Shown: positions 1-8,244 of the stretch, one piece after another
How the letters are laid out: each line of letters starts with the position of its first letter
Position numbering within the stretch: position 1 is the first letter of the stretch
Translations under genes and position numbers: made by a program
Assembly (NCBI GenBank): GCA_022651005.1
Contig: JALCQD010000002.1
Location: 124,001-188,000 of the forward strand
Direction of reading: 5' to 3'
Length of the DNA: 64,000 nt
DNA from: Bifidobacteriaceae bacterium
Lineage (GTDB): Bacteria > Actinomycetota > Actinomycetes > Actinomycetales > Bifidobacteriaceae
The notes under the pieces: model-generated
Database searches by the model: none
Seen by the model: only the letters and a program-made list of their open reading frames with translations
What the model was told of the DNA's origin: nothing

Positions 1-31
1 GTGTTCTCGAAGTCTGTGTTGTTCATGATCC

Positions 32-1000
32 TCACTTTACAGCGCTGTGTGGCGCAACCCGGCCACGATTTTCCTTGATGGCCTGCATGATTTTCCATAT
101 GGCGCCAGACACGTCGATGCCGCGTGGACAGCGTTGTGTGCAGAAGCGCAGGCCCTTGCATGGCCAGATGCCAGCGGGTGCGGCGCCGTTGGAGGAGCTG
201 GCCGTGTCGATGGGGTCGTTCGCCGTGTGGTCGAGGGCAGCGAGGCGTTGCGCGCGAGACTGCGGGTCGTCACGTGAGTCGAAGATGAAGCGTCCCGCCG
301 CCACGGCCGCAGCGGGGCCCACGAATGGCGTGCCGTCAACGTAGATGGGGCAGGCTCCTTCGCAGACGCCGCACGCGATGCAGTTGGTGAGTTGGTCGAA
401 GGCCTCGAGCTCATCTGGGTGCTGGAGGTATTCGAACACATTGATGGCACCGCTTGGAGTGGTGCGCAGTGCGTCTGACGCGCGCAGGTAGGGTTCCAGC
501 CGACGGATCTGGTCGAGCATGGGGTTAAGGTTCACGATGAGATCGCGTACCGGTGAGAAGGCGGGAAGCGGGGCGAGCGTAATAACGCTGATACCATTCG
601 CCTGAGCTTCCGCGTCTTTTTGCACGTCACTGATTTTGGTGAGGCAGAGAAGACGAGGGATTCCGTCGATGGACACTGCGTCTGATCCGCACATGCCGTG
701 GCCGCAGGAGTAACGGAAGGCGAGGCTGGGATCCTGGGTGCGCTTGATGAGCAGCAGACAGTCCAGCAAGCTCGTGTGCGCTGGGACGGTGATGCGATAG
801 TCCTGCTGCCACGATGCGTGGCCATCGAAACGGTGAATTCTCACGATCACCGTGGTTTGACTGGTATCGGCTGGGGTGACGGTGCTCGCGCCAGTGACGG
901 CATCGGGGGCAACGGCTGTGGCAGTGATATCCACTGAGGATTTGGCACTCATGGGCGCCGTATGCCTGAATTGAGCGCGATGAGGAGGTAACGCTGCCAT
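32..1000 (-). CDS. sdhB: Succinate dehydrogenase/fumarate reductase iron-sulfur subunit
   Basis: This 322-residue protein is the electron-transfer subunit that passes electrons between the flavoprotein encoded just upstream and a quinone or other partner. An N-terminal ferredoxin-like domain carries the [2Fe-2S] signature SCGHGMCGSD, followed by a later Cys in RLLC. The Asp in place of the third Cys also occurs in E. coli SdhB. The C-terminal domain has CIACGVCEGACP and a second cluster PCKGLRFCTQRCPRG, which together bind the [4Fe-4S] and [3Fe-4S] centres. The N-terminus is about 60 residues longer than in typical family members, so the true start may be the second Met (MSAKSSVD, residue 17). 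The start codon overlaps the sdhA stop by 1 nt and a GGAGGAG ribosome binding site lies inside the sdhA end, so the two are translationally coupled. No membrane anchor gene is visible, but the left edge of the window cuts the operon. Confidence 0.93.
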   Translation of the reverse strand: MAALPPHRAQFRHTAPMSAKSSVDITATAVAPDAVTGASTVTPADTSQTTVIVRIHRFDGHASWQQDYRITVPAHTSLLDCLLLIKRTQDPSLAFRYSCGHGMCGSDAVSIDGIPRLLCLTKISDVQKDAEAQANGISVITLAPLPAFSPVRDLIVNLNPMLDQIRRLEPYLRASDALRTTPSGAINVFEYLQHPDELEAFDQLTNCIACGVCEGACPIYVDGTPFVGPAAAVAAGRFIFDSRDDPQSRAQRLAALDHTANDPIDTASSSNGAAPAGIWPCKGLRFCTQRCPRGIDVSGAIWKIMQAIKENRGRVAPHSAVK

Positions 1001-2931
1001 CAGTAGCTCCTCCTTTCGGGAGGATAGTCCTCGATAACCACAGGCCGATAAGAAATTTCGCCGTGTGCGTTCACGAATGAATGGGCCAAGAAATGGGCGT
1101 CGTCACGCTCGGGAAAGTCCGCCCGGTAAAGGCTGCCGCGTGATTCCTCCCGCGACGCGGTTGCAGTAGCGAGCGCGAGACTGACACGGACGAGGTTGCG
1201 TGCCTCCAAGATGGCGCACAGTTCCTGATTAAAAGCTGCTGTGGCATCGTGAGTGCGCAGTTTTTCTGCGCGAGGAAGGAAAACTTCCCGCAATTGATTG
1301 ATGGCCTCAGTGATGCTCTCGGCGGTGCACGTGACACCGAGATGAGCCTCCATCATGATGCCGACGTCGCGCATCAATTGGTAGGGATTGTCGGGCATTG
1401 GATCAGTTGATGCTGCACTGGGAAGAGCTGCCGGAGGGGTGGTCGGAAGGGCCTGGTGCAGAAGCTGAGTTACTGATTCCTGACGGGCGTTGTATGCCGT
1501 ACAAAGGGCGGCGCGGGAGGCCGCTGTGTCCGTCGCCATGTCCGTGCCCGTTGCTGCAGAATGTCCGAGAGTGCGAGCGATATCACTGCCGGAACGTGTT
1601 CCGAAGACTACGGCATCGAGCAAAGAGTTCGCGCCGAGCCTATTCGCGCCATGAACCGAGATGCAAGAGCATTCACCGGCAGCTTTCAACCCTGCAACAA
1701 CGGTTTTGGCTCCGGTCGTGAAATTCACCGTATAAACGGAGCCGGTGGTATCAACGGGGATGCCTCCCATGGTGTAATGCGCGGTCGGCTTGACGGGTAC
1801 CAGATCGGTTGCGGGATCAAGGCCTGCAAACTCGCGGATGGTGTCGCACACCTCGGGCAGCGCGGTGTCAAGGCGCTCGCGACCAATGGAACGTAAATCA
1901 AGCCACACGCAGTCGGCGGGAGAGTCAGGGGAGAGCGGATCGTTGACACCACGGCCTTCTGCCACCTCATGGTTGATGGCGCGCGCCACCACATCGCGAG
2001 CAGCGAGGTCGCCAACACCGGGCGCATAGCGTTGCATGAAAGCCTCGCCCGCAGCGTTTCTCAGAGTGCCGCCCTCGCCTCGGGCCGCTTCTGACAGCAG
2101 GATTCCCGTATGTGCCAGTCCTGTGGGATGGAATTGAATGAATTCGCTGTCTTCGAGCTGAAGACCGGAGGAGAGAGCCAATCCCATGCCGTCCCCCGTG
2201 AGATCCCATGAGTTCGACGTCGTGTGGAAAAGACGGCCAGCCCCGCCCGTTGCGACAACAATTGCAGGCGCCTCTACGCTGTGGAGTTTTCCTGTGGCCT
2301 CATCGAGCACTATGACGCCAGCCGCGCGGCGATTCGCAGCCCCTGCGGATCCAACGTCATTGGTGGAGAGCACGAGATCGGTGACGTACCATTCGTCGGC
2401 GAAGTCGATGGCGTAGCGCTGGCATTGCTGCCATAAAGTGTGCAGAATCTGATGTCCGATGCGGTCTGCTGCGTAGGCCACGCGCTTGACGGGACGTTCG
2501 CCATCGGCCGTGTGGCCGCCGAATTTGCGCTGAGCGATGTGACCATCAGGCGTTCGAGAAAAGGCAACGCCATCGTGTTCCAGGCGAATGACAGTTTCCG
2601 GGGCCTCTTGCGCAAGAATCTTTGCGGCATCCTGGTCCACGAGCCAGTCTCCGCCCTTGACGGTATCGCGGTAATGCCATTGCCACGTGTCGTGCTCGAT
2701 GGTGCTGAGACTTGCGGCGATGCCGCCTTCTGCTGAACCGGTATGGGAGCGCAGCGGCTGCAGTTTACTGATGACGAGGACTCTCGGGGGATTGGCGGCA
2801 CTGCCTTTAGGGGAAGGGGAAGTCTGAATGTTCTCCCACTCGCGCATAATGCCTAGTGCGCAGGACAGGCCGGCAGCTCCGGCACCAATGATGACAGCGT
2901 CGTAGTGAAGGTCCTGTTTCGTCGGAGTCAT
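1000..2931 (-). CDS. sdhA: Succinate dehydrogenase/fumarate reductase flavoprotein subunit
   Basis: The product (about 643 residues from the chosen start) is the FAD-bearing catalytic subunit that interconverts succinate and fumarate. The N-terminus has the Rossmann dinucleotide motif AVIIGAGAAGLSCA. The flavinylation and active-site region RSHTGSAEGGIAAS follows, then HPTGLAHTGIL, the catalytic Arg region SEAARGEGG, and the C-terminal FAD contact GANRLGANSLLDAVVFG. The reading frame is open upstream to 3027, but those 32 extra residues overlap the divergent alkyltransferase gene. The Met at 2931 directly precedes the Rossmann fold and is preferred. Bifidobacteria lack a complete TCA cycle, so fumarate reduction or a biosynthetic role is as likely as succinate oxidation; this is inference. 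Confidence 0.93.
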   Translation of the reverse strand: MTPTKQDLHYDAVIIGAGAAGLSCALGIMREWENIQTSPSPKGSAANPPRVLVISKLQPLRSHTGSAEGGIAASLSTIEHDTWQWHYRDTVKGGDWLVDQDAAKILAQEAPETVIRLEHDGVAFSRTPDGHIAQRKFGGHTADGERPVKRVAYAADRIGHQILHTLWQQCQRYAIDFADEWYVTDLVLSTNDVGSAGAANRRAAGVIVLDEATGKLHSVEAPAIVVATGGAGRLFHTTSNSWDLTGDGMGLALSSGLQLEDSEFIQFHPTGLAHTGILLSEAARGEGGTLRNAAGEAFMQRYAPGVGDLAARDVVARAINHEVAEGRGVNDPLSPDSPADCVWLDLRSIGRERLDTALPEVCDTIREFAGLDPATDLVPVKPTAHYTMGGIPVDTTGSVYTVNFTTGAKTVVAGLKAAGECSCISVHGANRLGANSLLDAVVFGTRSGSDIARTLGHSAATGTDMATDTAASRAALCTAYNARQESVTQLLHQALPTTPPAALPSAASTDPMPDNPYQLMRDVGIMMEAHLGVTCTAESITEAINQLREVFLPRAEKLRTHDATAAFNQELCAILEARNLVRVSLALATATASREESRGSLYRADFPERDDAHFLAHSFVNAHGEISYRPVVIEDYPPERRSY

Positions 2932-3012
2932 GTATCCGATTCTTGCATTTTCAGCAGACGGCACTGTTACATCGTGTTGCGTGGATACCGCCCGCGGCAG
3001 AGAATCACGCTC

Positions 3013-3025
3013 TACAATCAGTGGC
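3013..3025 (+). promoter_or_regulatory. Putative leaderless promoter of the alkyltransferase gene
   Basis: TACAAT (3013-3018) lies 7 nt before the ATG at 3026 and there is no Shine-Dalgarno sequence between them. Transcription would begin at or next to the start codon. No convincing -35 box was found at the usual distance. Confidence 0.4.
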
Positions 3026-3409
3026 ATGAGTACAACGATTGATTCTTCTCACACTGCTGATGCGGCAGATGCGCCTCAGGTTCCCAACAAAGAGAGCTTT
3101 GCTGAACGCGTGTACGCTGCTGTGCGCAAGATTCCGCGCGGAAGCGTCGCTACATATGGTCAGATCGCCAGAATGATCGGTGCTCCGCGTTCCGCCCGGT
3201 ATGTGGGCTTTGCGTTGCATCGCAATCCCTACGAAGGTGATGTTCCCTGCCACCGCGTGGTGTTCAGAGATGGTGGCGTGGCCCCTGGTTTCGCTTTCGG
3301 CGGTCCTCAGGTGCAGCGCACCATGTTAGAGAAGGAAGGCGTGGCCTTTTTGAAGAAGCTCTCCTCCCATGATCTTCCCTGTGTTGATCTCTCTCAATCG
3401 GGAATGTGA
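3026..3409 (+). CDS. MGMT-family DNA alkyltransferase / alkyltransferase-like protein
   Basis: This 127-residue protein contains only the DNA-binding/active-site domain of O6-alkylguanine-DNA alkyltransferases. A winged-helix segment (RVYAAVRKIPRGSVATYGQIARMIG) is followed by the alkyl-acceptor motif PCHRVV. Full Ogt/Ada enzymes are about 160-180 residues with an additional N-terminal domain. This one is the size of the alkyltransferase-like proteins, but those usually have Trp in place of the acceptor Cys. Retention of the Cys leaves it able in principle to take up an alkyl group. The frame is open upstream to 2930, but the ATG at 3026 is favoured because it fits the domain start and follows a TACAAT -10 box by 7 nt, as expected for a leaderless mRNA. 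It is divergent from sdhA. Confidence 0.85.
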   Translation: MSTTIDSSHTADAADAPQVPNKESFAERVYAAVRKIPRGSVATYGQIARMIGAPRSARYVGFALHRNPYEGDVPCHRVVFRDGGVAPGFAFGGPQVQRTMLEKEGVAFLKKLSSHDLPCVDLSQSGM

Positions 3410-3426
3410 GAGGAAGCGCATTAGAT

Positions 3427-4884
3427 CTACAACGTGATATGACCGTTGTCTGACACCGAAATCTCTCCGGTGAGTTCCATAAGACCCACGCTGGATTGCA
3501 CCTGCTCGGTGGTGAGTTTCTGTTCCAATGCGGCAATGAGATCGTGGCGGTCAATGCCGTGCCCTTTTGCTTTACGAATCTCACGAAGAATAAGATCCTG
3601 TGCATCGGAGTAACCGGAGGAAAGCGGAAGGCTATACCCTGAGAATCCGCGAACGTCTTCCTCCTGAAGCTCGTGAGGCAGGAAGACGTCGATATCTGTG
3701 ACCTGGGTGAGAATACTCGCCTTCTGTTCGGCAATGAGACGGTTGCATCCCGCATTCATCGGAGAATCAATGTTCCCCGGAATCGCAAGAACACTGCGGC
3801 CGAGTTCGTTGGCCCATTGTGCGGTATTGATAGCGCCGGAACGATATTTCGCCTGTGCCACCACGACGCAGGAACTGAGCGCCGCAATCAGCCTGTTGCG
3901 TTCGAGGAAACGCCCTGAATGTGGAACGCTGTCCGGTGGAAGTTCAGATATGAGTGCTCCTCCGTGGGAAATAATCTCGTCAAAGAGCCGAAGATTGCGG
4001 GAGGGGCCAATGTGATGCAGACCGCCAGCGAAAACGGCGATAGTGAGGGCTGTCGGAGCGGAGGTGAATCTCTCGAGTCCGTTATCAATAATGGAGTTAT
4101 TACTTACCGCGGCCCAATGTGCGTGGGCGTCAATGCCCATCGCACCGCCTGAGACGACGACGAGTCCCTTGGAGGCGACGCGAGTTGCAATGTCGTGTGC
4201 GCATCTTTGCCCATAGTCATTCGCCTCACGCGATCCAACAATGCTGACCGAGCCATCCAGCTGTTTGAGAATGCTGGCGTCGCCATCGACCCAGAGACAG
4301 AATGGTGGCGTGGAATCCGTCCGAAGCAGAAGATCGTCGAAAACCTCAGGCCATTCGGCGTCAAGCGGCGTCACCAGAGAGTAGCGGCCCTCGCAGGTTA
4401 GCGTTGCGGTGAGCTTGGGTGAATCAAGCTCGTCCAGGGTGCCGAGTCGCGTGAGCCATTTTTTGAACCGTGAATCTGGCCGAACAGGAAGAAAAAAGGT
4501 TCTGCGGAAATCTCGGTAGTTATTAAGACTTCTGTAATCGTTGCATTTTTTGGAGAGCGAATGCAGTAGTTTTTCGAATTCCCGCAGCGGCTCTGTGTTC
4601 TGCCAATCTCGCACCAACGTGCCTTCGGTTGCCAGACCGCGCAACAGACCCAGGAGCTTCACCGGATTCACGTGCCGTGCGAGGAACATCAAGAGTGGGT
4701 CTGGCCCGTCGGCGATGTATGCCAATGTGGCCCATGCCAGACGGGTGCGCGAGATGCCTTCCGAGTCCGGAGTGCTCTCCGCGGTAGGCGCGGAATTCTC
4801 TGTGATTTTCGAGATCTCCGCTTTCTCGGGAGTTGCTTCGATTTCCATGTCTGTGGGAATGAGAGATGAGAGTGATGATGTCAT
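3427..4884 (-). CDS. dprA: DNA-processing protein DprA/Smf
   Basis: DprA binds incoming single-stranded DNA during natural transformation and loads RecA. The 485-residue product has an N-terminal region of about 200 residues and then the DprA Rossmann-like domain. Visible there are the nucleotide-fold motifs SIVGSREANDYGQ, VVSGGAMGIDAHAH and FAGGLHHIGPSRN, then SGRFLERNRLIAAL and SGAINTAQWANELGR. A C-terminal winged-helix domain follows. It is longer than the roughly 360-residue minimal form, mostly at the N-terminus. It is the last gene of yraN-comM-dprA; its start overlaps the end of comM by 4 nt (ATGA type), indicating translational coupling. Confidence 0.95.
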   Translation of the reverse strand: MTSSLSSLIPTDMEIEATPEKAEISKITENSAPTAESTPDSEGISRTRLAWATLAYIADGPDPLLMFLARHVNPVKLLGLLRGLATEGTLVRDWQNTEPLREFEKLLHSLSKKCNDYRSLNNYRDFRRTFFLPVRPDSRFKKWLTRLGTLDELDSPKLTATLTCEGRYSLVTPLDAEWPEVFDDLLLRTDSTPPFCLWVDGDASILKQLDGSVSIVGSREANDYGQRCAHDIATRVASKGLVVVSGGAMGIDAHAHWAAVSNNSIIDNGLERFTSAPTALTIAVFAGGLHHIGPSRNLRLFDEIISHGGALISELPPDSVPHSGRFLERNRLIAALSSCVVVAQAKYRSGAINTAQWANELGRSVLAIPGNIDSPMNAGCNRLIAEQKASILTQVTDIDVFLPHELQEEDVRGFSGYSLPLSSGYSDAQDLILREIRKAKGHGIDRHDLIAALEQKLTTEQVQSSVGLMELTGEISVSDNGHITL

Positions 4885-6443
4885 TTCTTACGTGTCCTCA
4901 TGCTGATGCCTTCTGCAACGTCGCTGAGTTCGGGAGAAGTGCGGCCGGCAAGGTCAGCGATAGTCCATGCCAGGCGGAGGGTGCGGTCGGCGCCACGCAA
5001 ACTGAGCCGTTGCGTGCTCAACGCTTGCGATATGGGTGCCAAGGCAGCGGAATTGGTGTTGCGCCGCAGCCAGTCGCCATCGGCTTGTGCGTTGGAGCGC
5101 CAACCGAATTCGGCAAAGCGCTCCTGCGCAATTGCCCGTGCCGCTACGACGCGCGCGCGAATGTCAACGCTGGACTCTGTCGGTTCGCTGGAGATTACGG
5201 GCAACGAGGTGACGGGCGGCACGTCGATTTGTATGTCTATGCGATCCAAGAGCGGCCCGGAAAGCCTGCTCCAATAGCGCGTGCGCTCGCGGGAGGAGCA
5301 GGTGCATTTCTCGCCGGTACCCCAATCATTGCCGCACGGACAGGGGTTCGCCGCCATGACGAGAAGAAAATGCGCGGGGTAGATGGTGACGGATTTCGAC
5401 CGTGAAAGACTTACGGAACCAGTTTCCAGCGGCTCCCTCAGAATCTGCAGGGATCGAGAGGCGAATTCGGTAGCCTCATCGAGGAACAGCACGCCGTTGT
5501 GAGCACGGGTGATGGCGCCGGGCTGCGCGACGCCGGAGCCACCTCCCGCCAAGGCAGCGCTTGAGGCGGTGTGATGCGGTGATTCAAAAGGAGGAATGGT
5601 GCTGAGTCCATACCGGGGAAGTGTTCCACAGAGCGAGCGTATAGAGGCAATCTCCAACGCCTCGCGCTCATTCAACTGTGGCATGATGCTGGGAAGCCGT
5701 GAGGCGAGCATCGTCTTTCCGGAGCCGGGCGGCCCGCTCATGAGTATATGGTGGCCTCCTGCCGCCGCCACTTCAAGAGAACGTTTGGCACTGTTCTGAC
5801 CTATGACCTGGCTCATGTCTCCCGGAAGAGGCGTTCCCGCTACGATACCTGCGTTTTCACCTGCCGCCGCCGCACGGTTCATGCGAACCATTGCAGTCAT
5901 GGGTGAATCCTCCAGAGGATGTGCGGAGCATGTACCTCCGAGGAGACGAACGACTTCGGACAGATGCGTGACGCCCCGCAGATCAATGCCGCCCACGAGC
6001 CTTCCCTCGGCAATGTTGGCCTGTGGAATGATGGCTTCGGTGATGCCGTGTTCCTTGGCAAAGAGAAGAATGGGGAGCAGGCCTGTGAGAGGCAGGATGG
6101 AACCGTCGAGGTTGAGTTCTCCCAAGAGCAATACAGAGTCGTTTTCCGTCTGGGGGAGCGCGCCGCAGGCTCCCATGACGGCGATTGCGATGGCGAGGTC
6201 GTGCATGGCTCCGCGTTTGGGTAAAGAGGCGGGGGAGAGATTCACGGTGACGCGTGTCTGCGGCCAACGGAATCCGATGGTGCTCGATGCGGCCTTGACG
6301 CGTTCCCGCGCCTCGCTGAGCGAGGTATCGGGCAAACCGATGATGGAGAAATACGGGAGACCTGGAGAGACGAAGGCCTGCACCTGAATGGCGAACGCCT
6401 TCAGTCCCACAAGACCTACCGATACGGAGGAGCCGATTTTCAT
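4881..6443 (-). CDS. comM: ComM/YifB-family Mg-chelatase-like AAA+ ATPase
   Basis: ComM is a hexameric helicase that promotes branch migration during integration of transforming DNA. The 520-residue protein starts with the ChlI-like domain (residues 1-165, including GLVGLKAFAIQVQAFVSPGLP and the LPKRG segment). The AAA+ core follows, with Walker A MSGPPGSGKTM, Walker B GVLFLDEATEF, and the zinc-finger-like segment NPCPCGNDWGTGEKCTC. The C-terminal lid contains the LSLRGADRTLRLAWTIADL helix typical of the family. Length and domain order are normal. It overlaps yraN by 1 nt upstream and dprA by 4 nt downstream, forming a tight operon. Confidence 0.96.
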   Translation of the reverse strand: MKIGSSVSVGLVGLKAFAIQVQAFVSPGLPYFSIIGLPDTSLSEARERVKAASSTIGFRWPQTRVTVNLSPASLPKRGAMHDLAIAIAVMGACGALPQTENDSVLLLGELNLDGSILPLTGLLPILLFAKEHGITEAIIPQANIAEGRLVGGIDLRGVTHLSEVVRLLGGTCSAHPLEDSPMTAMVRMNRAAAAGENAGIVAGTPLPGDMSQVIGQNSAKRSLEVAAAGGHHILMSGPPGSGKTMLASRLPSIMPQLNEREALEIASIRSLCGTLPRYGLSTIPPFESPHHTASSAALAGGGSGVAQPGAITRAHNGVLFLDEATEFASRSLQILREPLETGSVSLSRSKSVTIYPAHFLLVMAANPCPCGNDWGTGEKCTCSSRERTRYWSRLSGPLLDRIDIQIDVPPVTSLPVISSEPTESSVDIRARVVAARAIAQERFAEFGWRSNAQADGDWLRRNTNSAALAPISQALSTQRLSLRGADRTLRLAWTIADLAGRTSPELSDVAEGISMRTRKK

Positions 6444-6907
6444 CAGAAGGCCGCTGTGAGATGACTGCTCGTGATATGGGTGCCGTTGACGAGGAGACTC
6501 ACCACATCAAATCTGGTGCCGTGCGCCCCATATTTATGCCCGTAGTGGGTGAGCCATTCATAGGCGGCACGGTGAACCCGCTGTTGTTTGCGAAAGGTGA
6601 CGGCCTCCGCTGGCTGCCCAAAGCGTGTGGTGCGTCGCGCTTTGACTTCAACGAAAACGATGGTGTCACTTTCTCGGCATACGAGGTCGATCTCTCCGTA
6701 CCGTGTGTGGTAATTGCAGTCAATGACTGTGAGGCCTGATGCTCTGAGCGTGGCAGCGGCGAAGATTTCTCCGACGCGGCCGAACTCTGCCCTGTTCAAG
6801 GTGGGGTTGCAGAGGACGGGTGTGAGATCGGCGATGGTGTTCTCGTCACAGTGAGTGTGATCCCGCGTCGTGCCCGATGTATTGCGTAATGGTGTCGTCA
6901 TGGCCAC
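6443..6907 (-). CDS. yraN: YraN family (UPF0102) endonuclease-like protein
   Basis: The product is a 154-residue protein with the UPF0102 restriction-endonuclease-like fold: GRVGEIFAAATLRASGLTVIDCNY, then RYGEIDLVCRESDTIVFVEVKARR. The Asp in GEIDLV and the ExK in VEVKAR form the PD-(D/E)xK catalytic set. The molecular role is not firmly established; genetic linkage with comM and dprA suggests work on DNA intermediates. The N-terminus of about 40 residues precedes the conserved domain and the second Met (6901) is an alternative start. It is the first gene of the operon. Confidence 0.93.
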   Translation of the reverse strand: MAMTTPLRNTSGTTRDHTHCDENTIADLTPVLCNPTLNRAEFGRVGEIFAAATLRASGLTVIDCNYHTRYGEIDLVCRESDTIVFVEVKARRTTRFGQPAEAVTFRKQQRVHRAAYEWLTHYGHKYGAHGTRFDVVSLLVNGTHITSSHLTAAF

Positions 6908-7008
6908 AAGTTCATCAGAGAACTATTGTCGGCACCAGCAAAAGAGGCACCTGTGGTCAAATGGGCTTCTTCTTCGTGAAATGTGGAAAACTGTGTGTGA
7001 ATGCGCAC

Positions 7009-7046
7009 AAAAAAGCCGGCGACGGGCACGAAGCCCAATCGCCGGC
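7009..7046 (-). terminator. Rho-independent terminator of pdxY
   Basis: On the minus strand a GC-rich stem with a TTCG loop (7015-7046) is followed by six T residues (7009-7014). The stem pairs GCCGGCGA with TCGCCGGC and GGGC with GCCC. It lies about 60 nt after the pdxY stop. Confidence 0.9.
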
Positions 7047-7106
7047 ATGACAATCGCACAGAATTAATGTCTCACACAGAGACAGGCCTTTCGCACAATC
7101 GAAAAG

Positions 7107-7985
7107 TTACTTCACAAGCCCTGTCAGTTCGCCCAGAACCAGCTCGAAGCTCACGCCACGTTCTTTGAAGCGTGGCTGCTTGATGGTCACCTGCATGGCC
7201 GAGCGCACGAATTCTCCGGCGATGTGAGCCGACTCCGACAGCGTGCGGCCCGCCATGATGGCGCCGGACAGTGCGGAGGCGAAGGCGTCGCCCGTCCCAT
7301 GGATCATGAATGGCAGCTTCTCGTGCACAAGCTCCTCTTTGCCGGAGGCACCCGATGCGGTGGTGGCGACGTAATTGCGCAGCGTCCCGTCCTCACGGTC
7401 GATGCCCTTGAGCACCACGGACTTTGCTCCCTTGGAGAGCAGCGCGTCGAGATTGCGGTTCACGAAGTCGTCGTCCACGTTCTGACCCGAGTAATCGATG
7501 CCCGTAAGGATCGATGCTTCGGTGAGATTGGGTGCCAGGACGTCGGCACCATCAACGAGGTCTCCCATGGCATCGCACAGGGCCTGCGTGTAGGTGGGGT
7601 AGGTCTTGCCGCCGTCGCCCATCACGGGATCCACCAAGCGCAAGGCGTTGGGATATTCGGAGTAGAGACGTTGAATGATGGCCACCTGCTCGGCATTGCC
7701 GAGGAAGCCGGAGTAAATGCCGTCGAGCTCCACGTTTTCTTTCTTCCATGCGTCGAGATACCCGGGGAGCATCTCCGTGGTGTCGTGGAACGTGTAGTCC
7801 TTGTACATGGTGTGCGCGGAGAACAGGGCCGTGGGAACAGGGCAGACGTCGCAGCCGGCGGCGGAGAGAATCGGGATGGCGGCCGTGAGCGAGCACTTAC
7901 CGTAGCCGCACATGTCATGGACGGCGGCGACGCGGGGAATGTAGTCGGGATCGCGTTGGTAGAGCGCTGAATCGTTGAGTGTCAT
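7107..7985 (-). CDS. pdxY: Pyridoxal/pyridoxamine kinase
   Basis: This enzyme phosphorylates pyridoxal and its relatives with ATP in the B6 salvage pathway. It belongs to the ribokinase-like superfamily: RVAAVHDMCGYGKCSLTAAIPIL at the N-terminus, PVPTALFSAHT, YSGFLGN, VDPVMGDGGKTYPTYT, APNLTEASILTG, and the anion-hole/catalytic segment HGTGDAFASALSGAI with its Asp base. The frame is open to a GTG at 8033. The ATG at 7985 gives 292 residues, close to the family norm, and has an AGG eight nt upstream. It is monocistronic, with a terminator downstream, and divergent from metY, another PLP-related gene. Confidence 0.88.
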   Translation of the reverse strand: MTLNDSALYQRDPDYIPRVAAVHDMCGYGKCSLTAAIPILSAAGCDVCPVPTALFSAHTMYKDYTFHDTTEMLPGYLDAWKKENVELDGIYSGFLGNAEQVAIIQRLYSEYPNALRLVDPVMGDGGKTYPTYTQALCDAMGDLVDGADVLAPNLTEASILTGIDYSGQNVDDDFVNRNLDALLSKGAKSVVLKGIDREDGTLRNYVATTASGASGKEELVHEKLPFMIHGTGDAFASALSGAIMAGRTLSESAHIAGEFVRSAMQVTIKQPRFKERGVSFELVLGELTGLVK

Positions 7986-8163
7986 ATCAACCTGCATTTC
8001 ATTTCGAGAAAGGGTCAGCAGACCTTCTGCCACCCCACACGATAGCAGCCATGCGTGTCAGCCCCTATCTCAGTGCACAAGGCCGCAGCGTCCGTAGTGC
8101 CTGAAAAATAGCGACCTTAGAGGAGGTCATAAAAAACCTGAATAGCCAAATGCTCTTTTCGGC

Positions 8164-8223
8164 TTGCCTGCGGGCCTTGCGCGGCGATAGGCTCACTCTC
8201 AGCAACACGGTGGCGACCACCGT
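8164..8223 (+). promoter_or_regulatory. metY leader: candidate promoter and perfect hairpin
   Basis: Within the 250-bp divergent region, TTGCCT (8164-8169) and TAGGCT (8188-8193) make a weak sigma-70-type promoter with an 18-nt spacer. Downstream, ACGGTGG (8207-8213), a CGA loop and CCACCGT (8217-8223) form a perfect 7-bp stem ending 12 nt before the AAAAGGAG ribosome binding site. It could be an operator or an mRNA hairpin. No SAM-I or SAM-IV riboswitch core was recognised. Confidence 0.35.
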
Positions 8224-8244
8224 CACAGCCCAAAAGGAGACATC

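Noticed and set aside
1-31. Missing membrane anchor of the Sdh complex.
   Set aside because: The operon runs off the left edge on the minus strand, so absence cannot be judged.
8129-8244. SAM riboswitch upstream of metY.
   Set aside because: None of the conserved SAM-I or SAM-IV core blocks could be found; only a simple hairpin is present.
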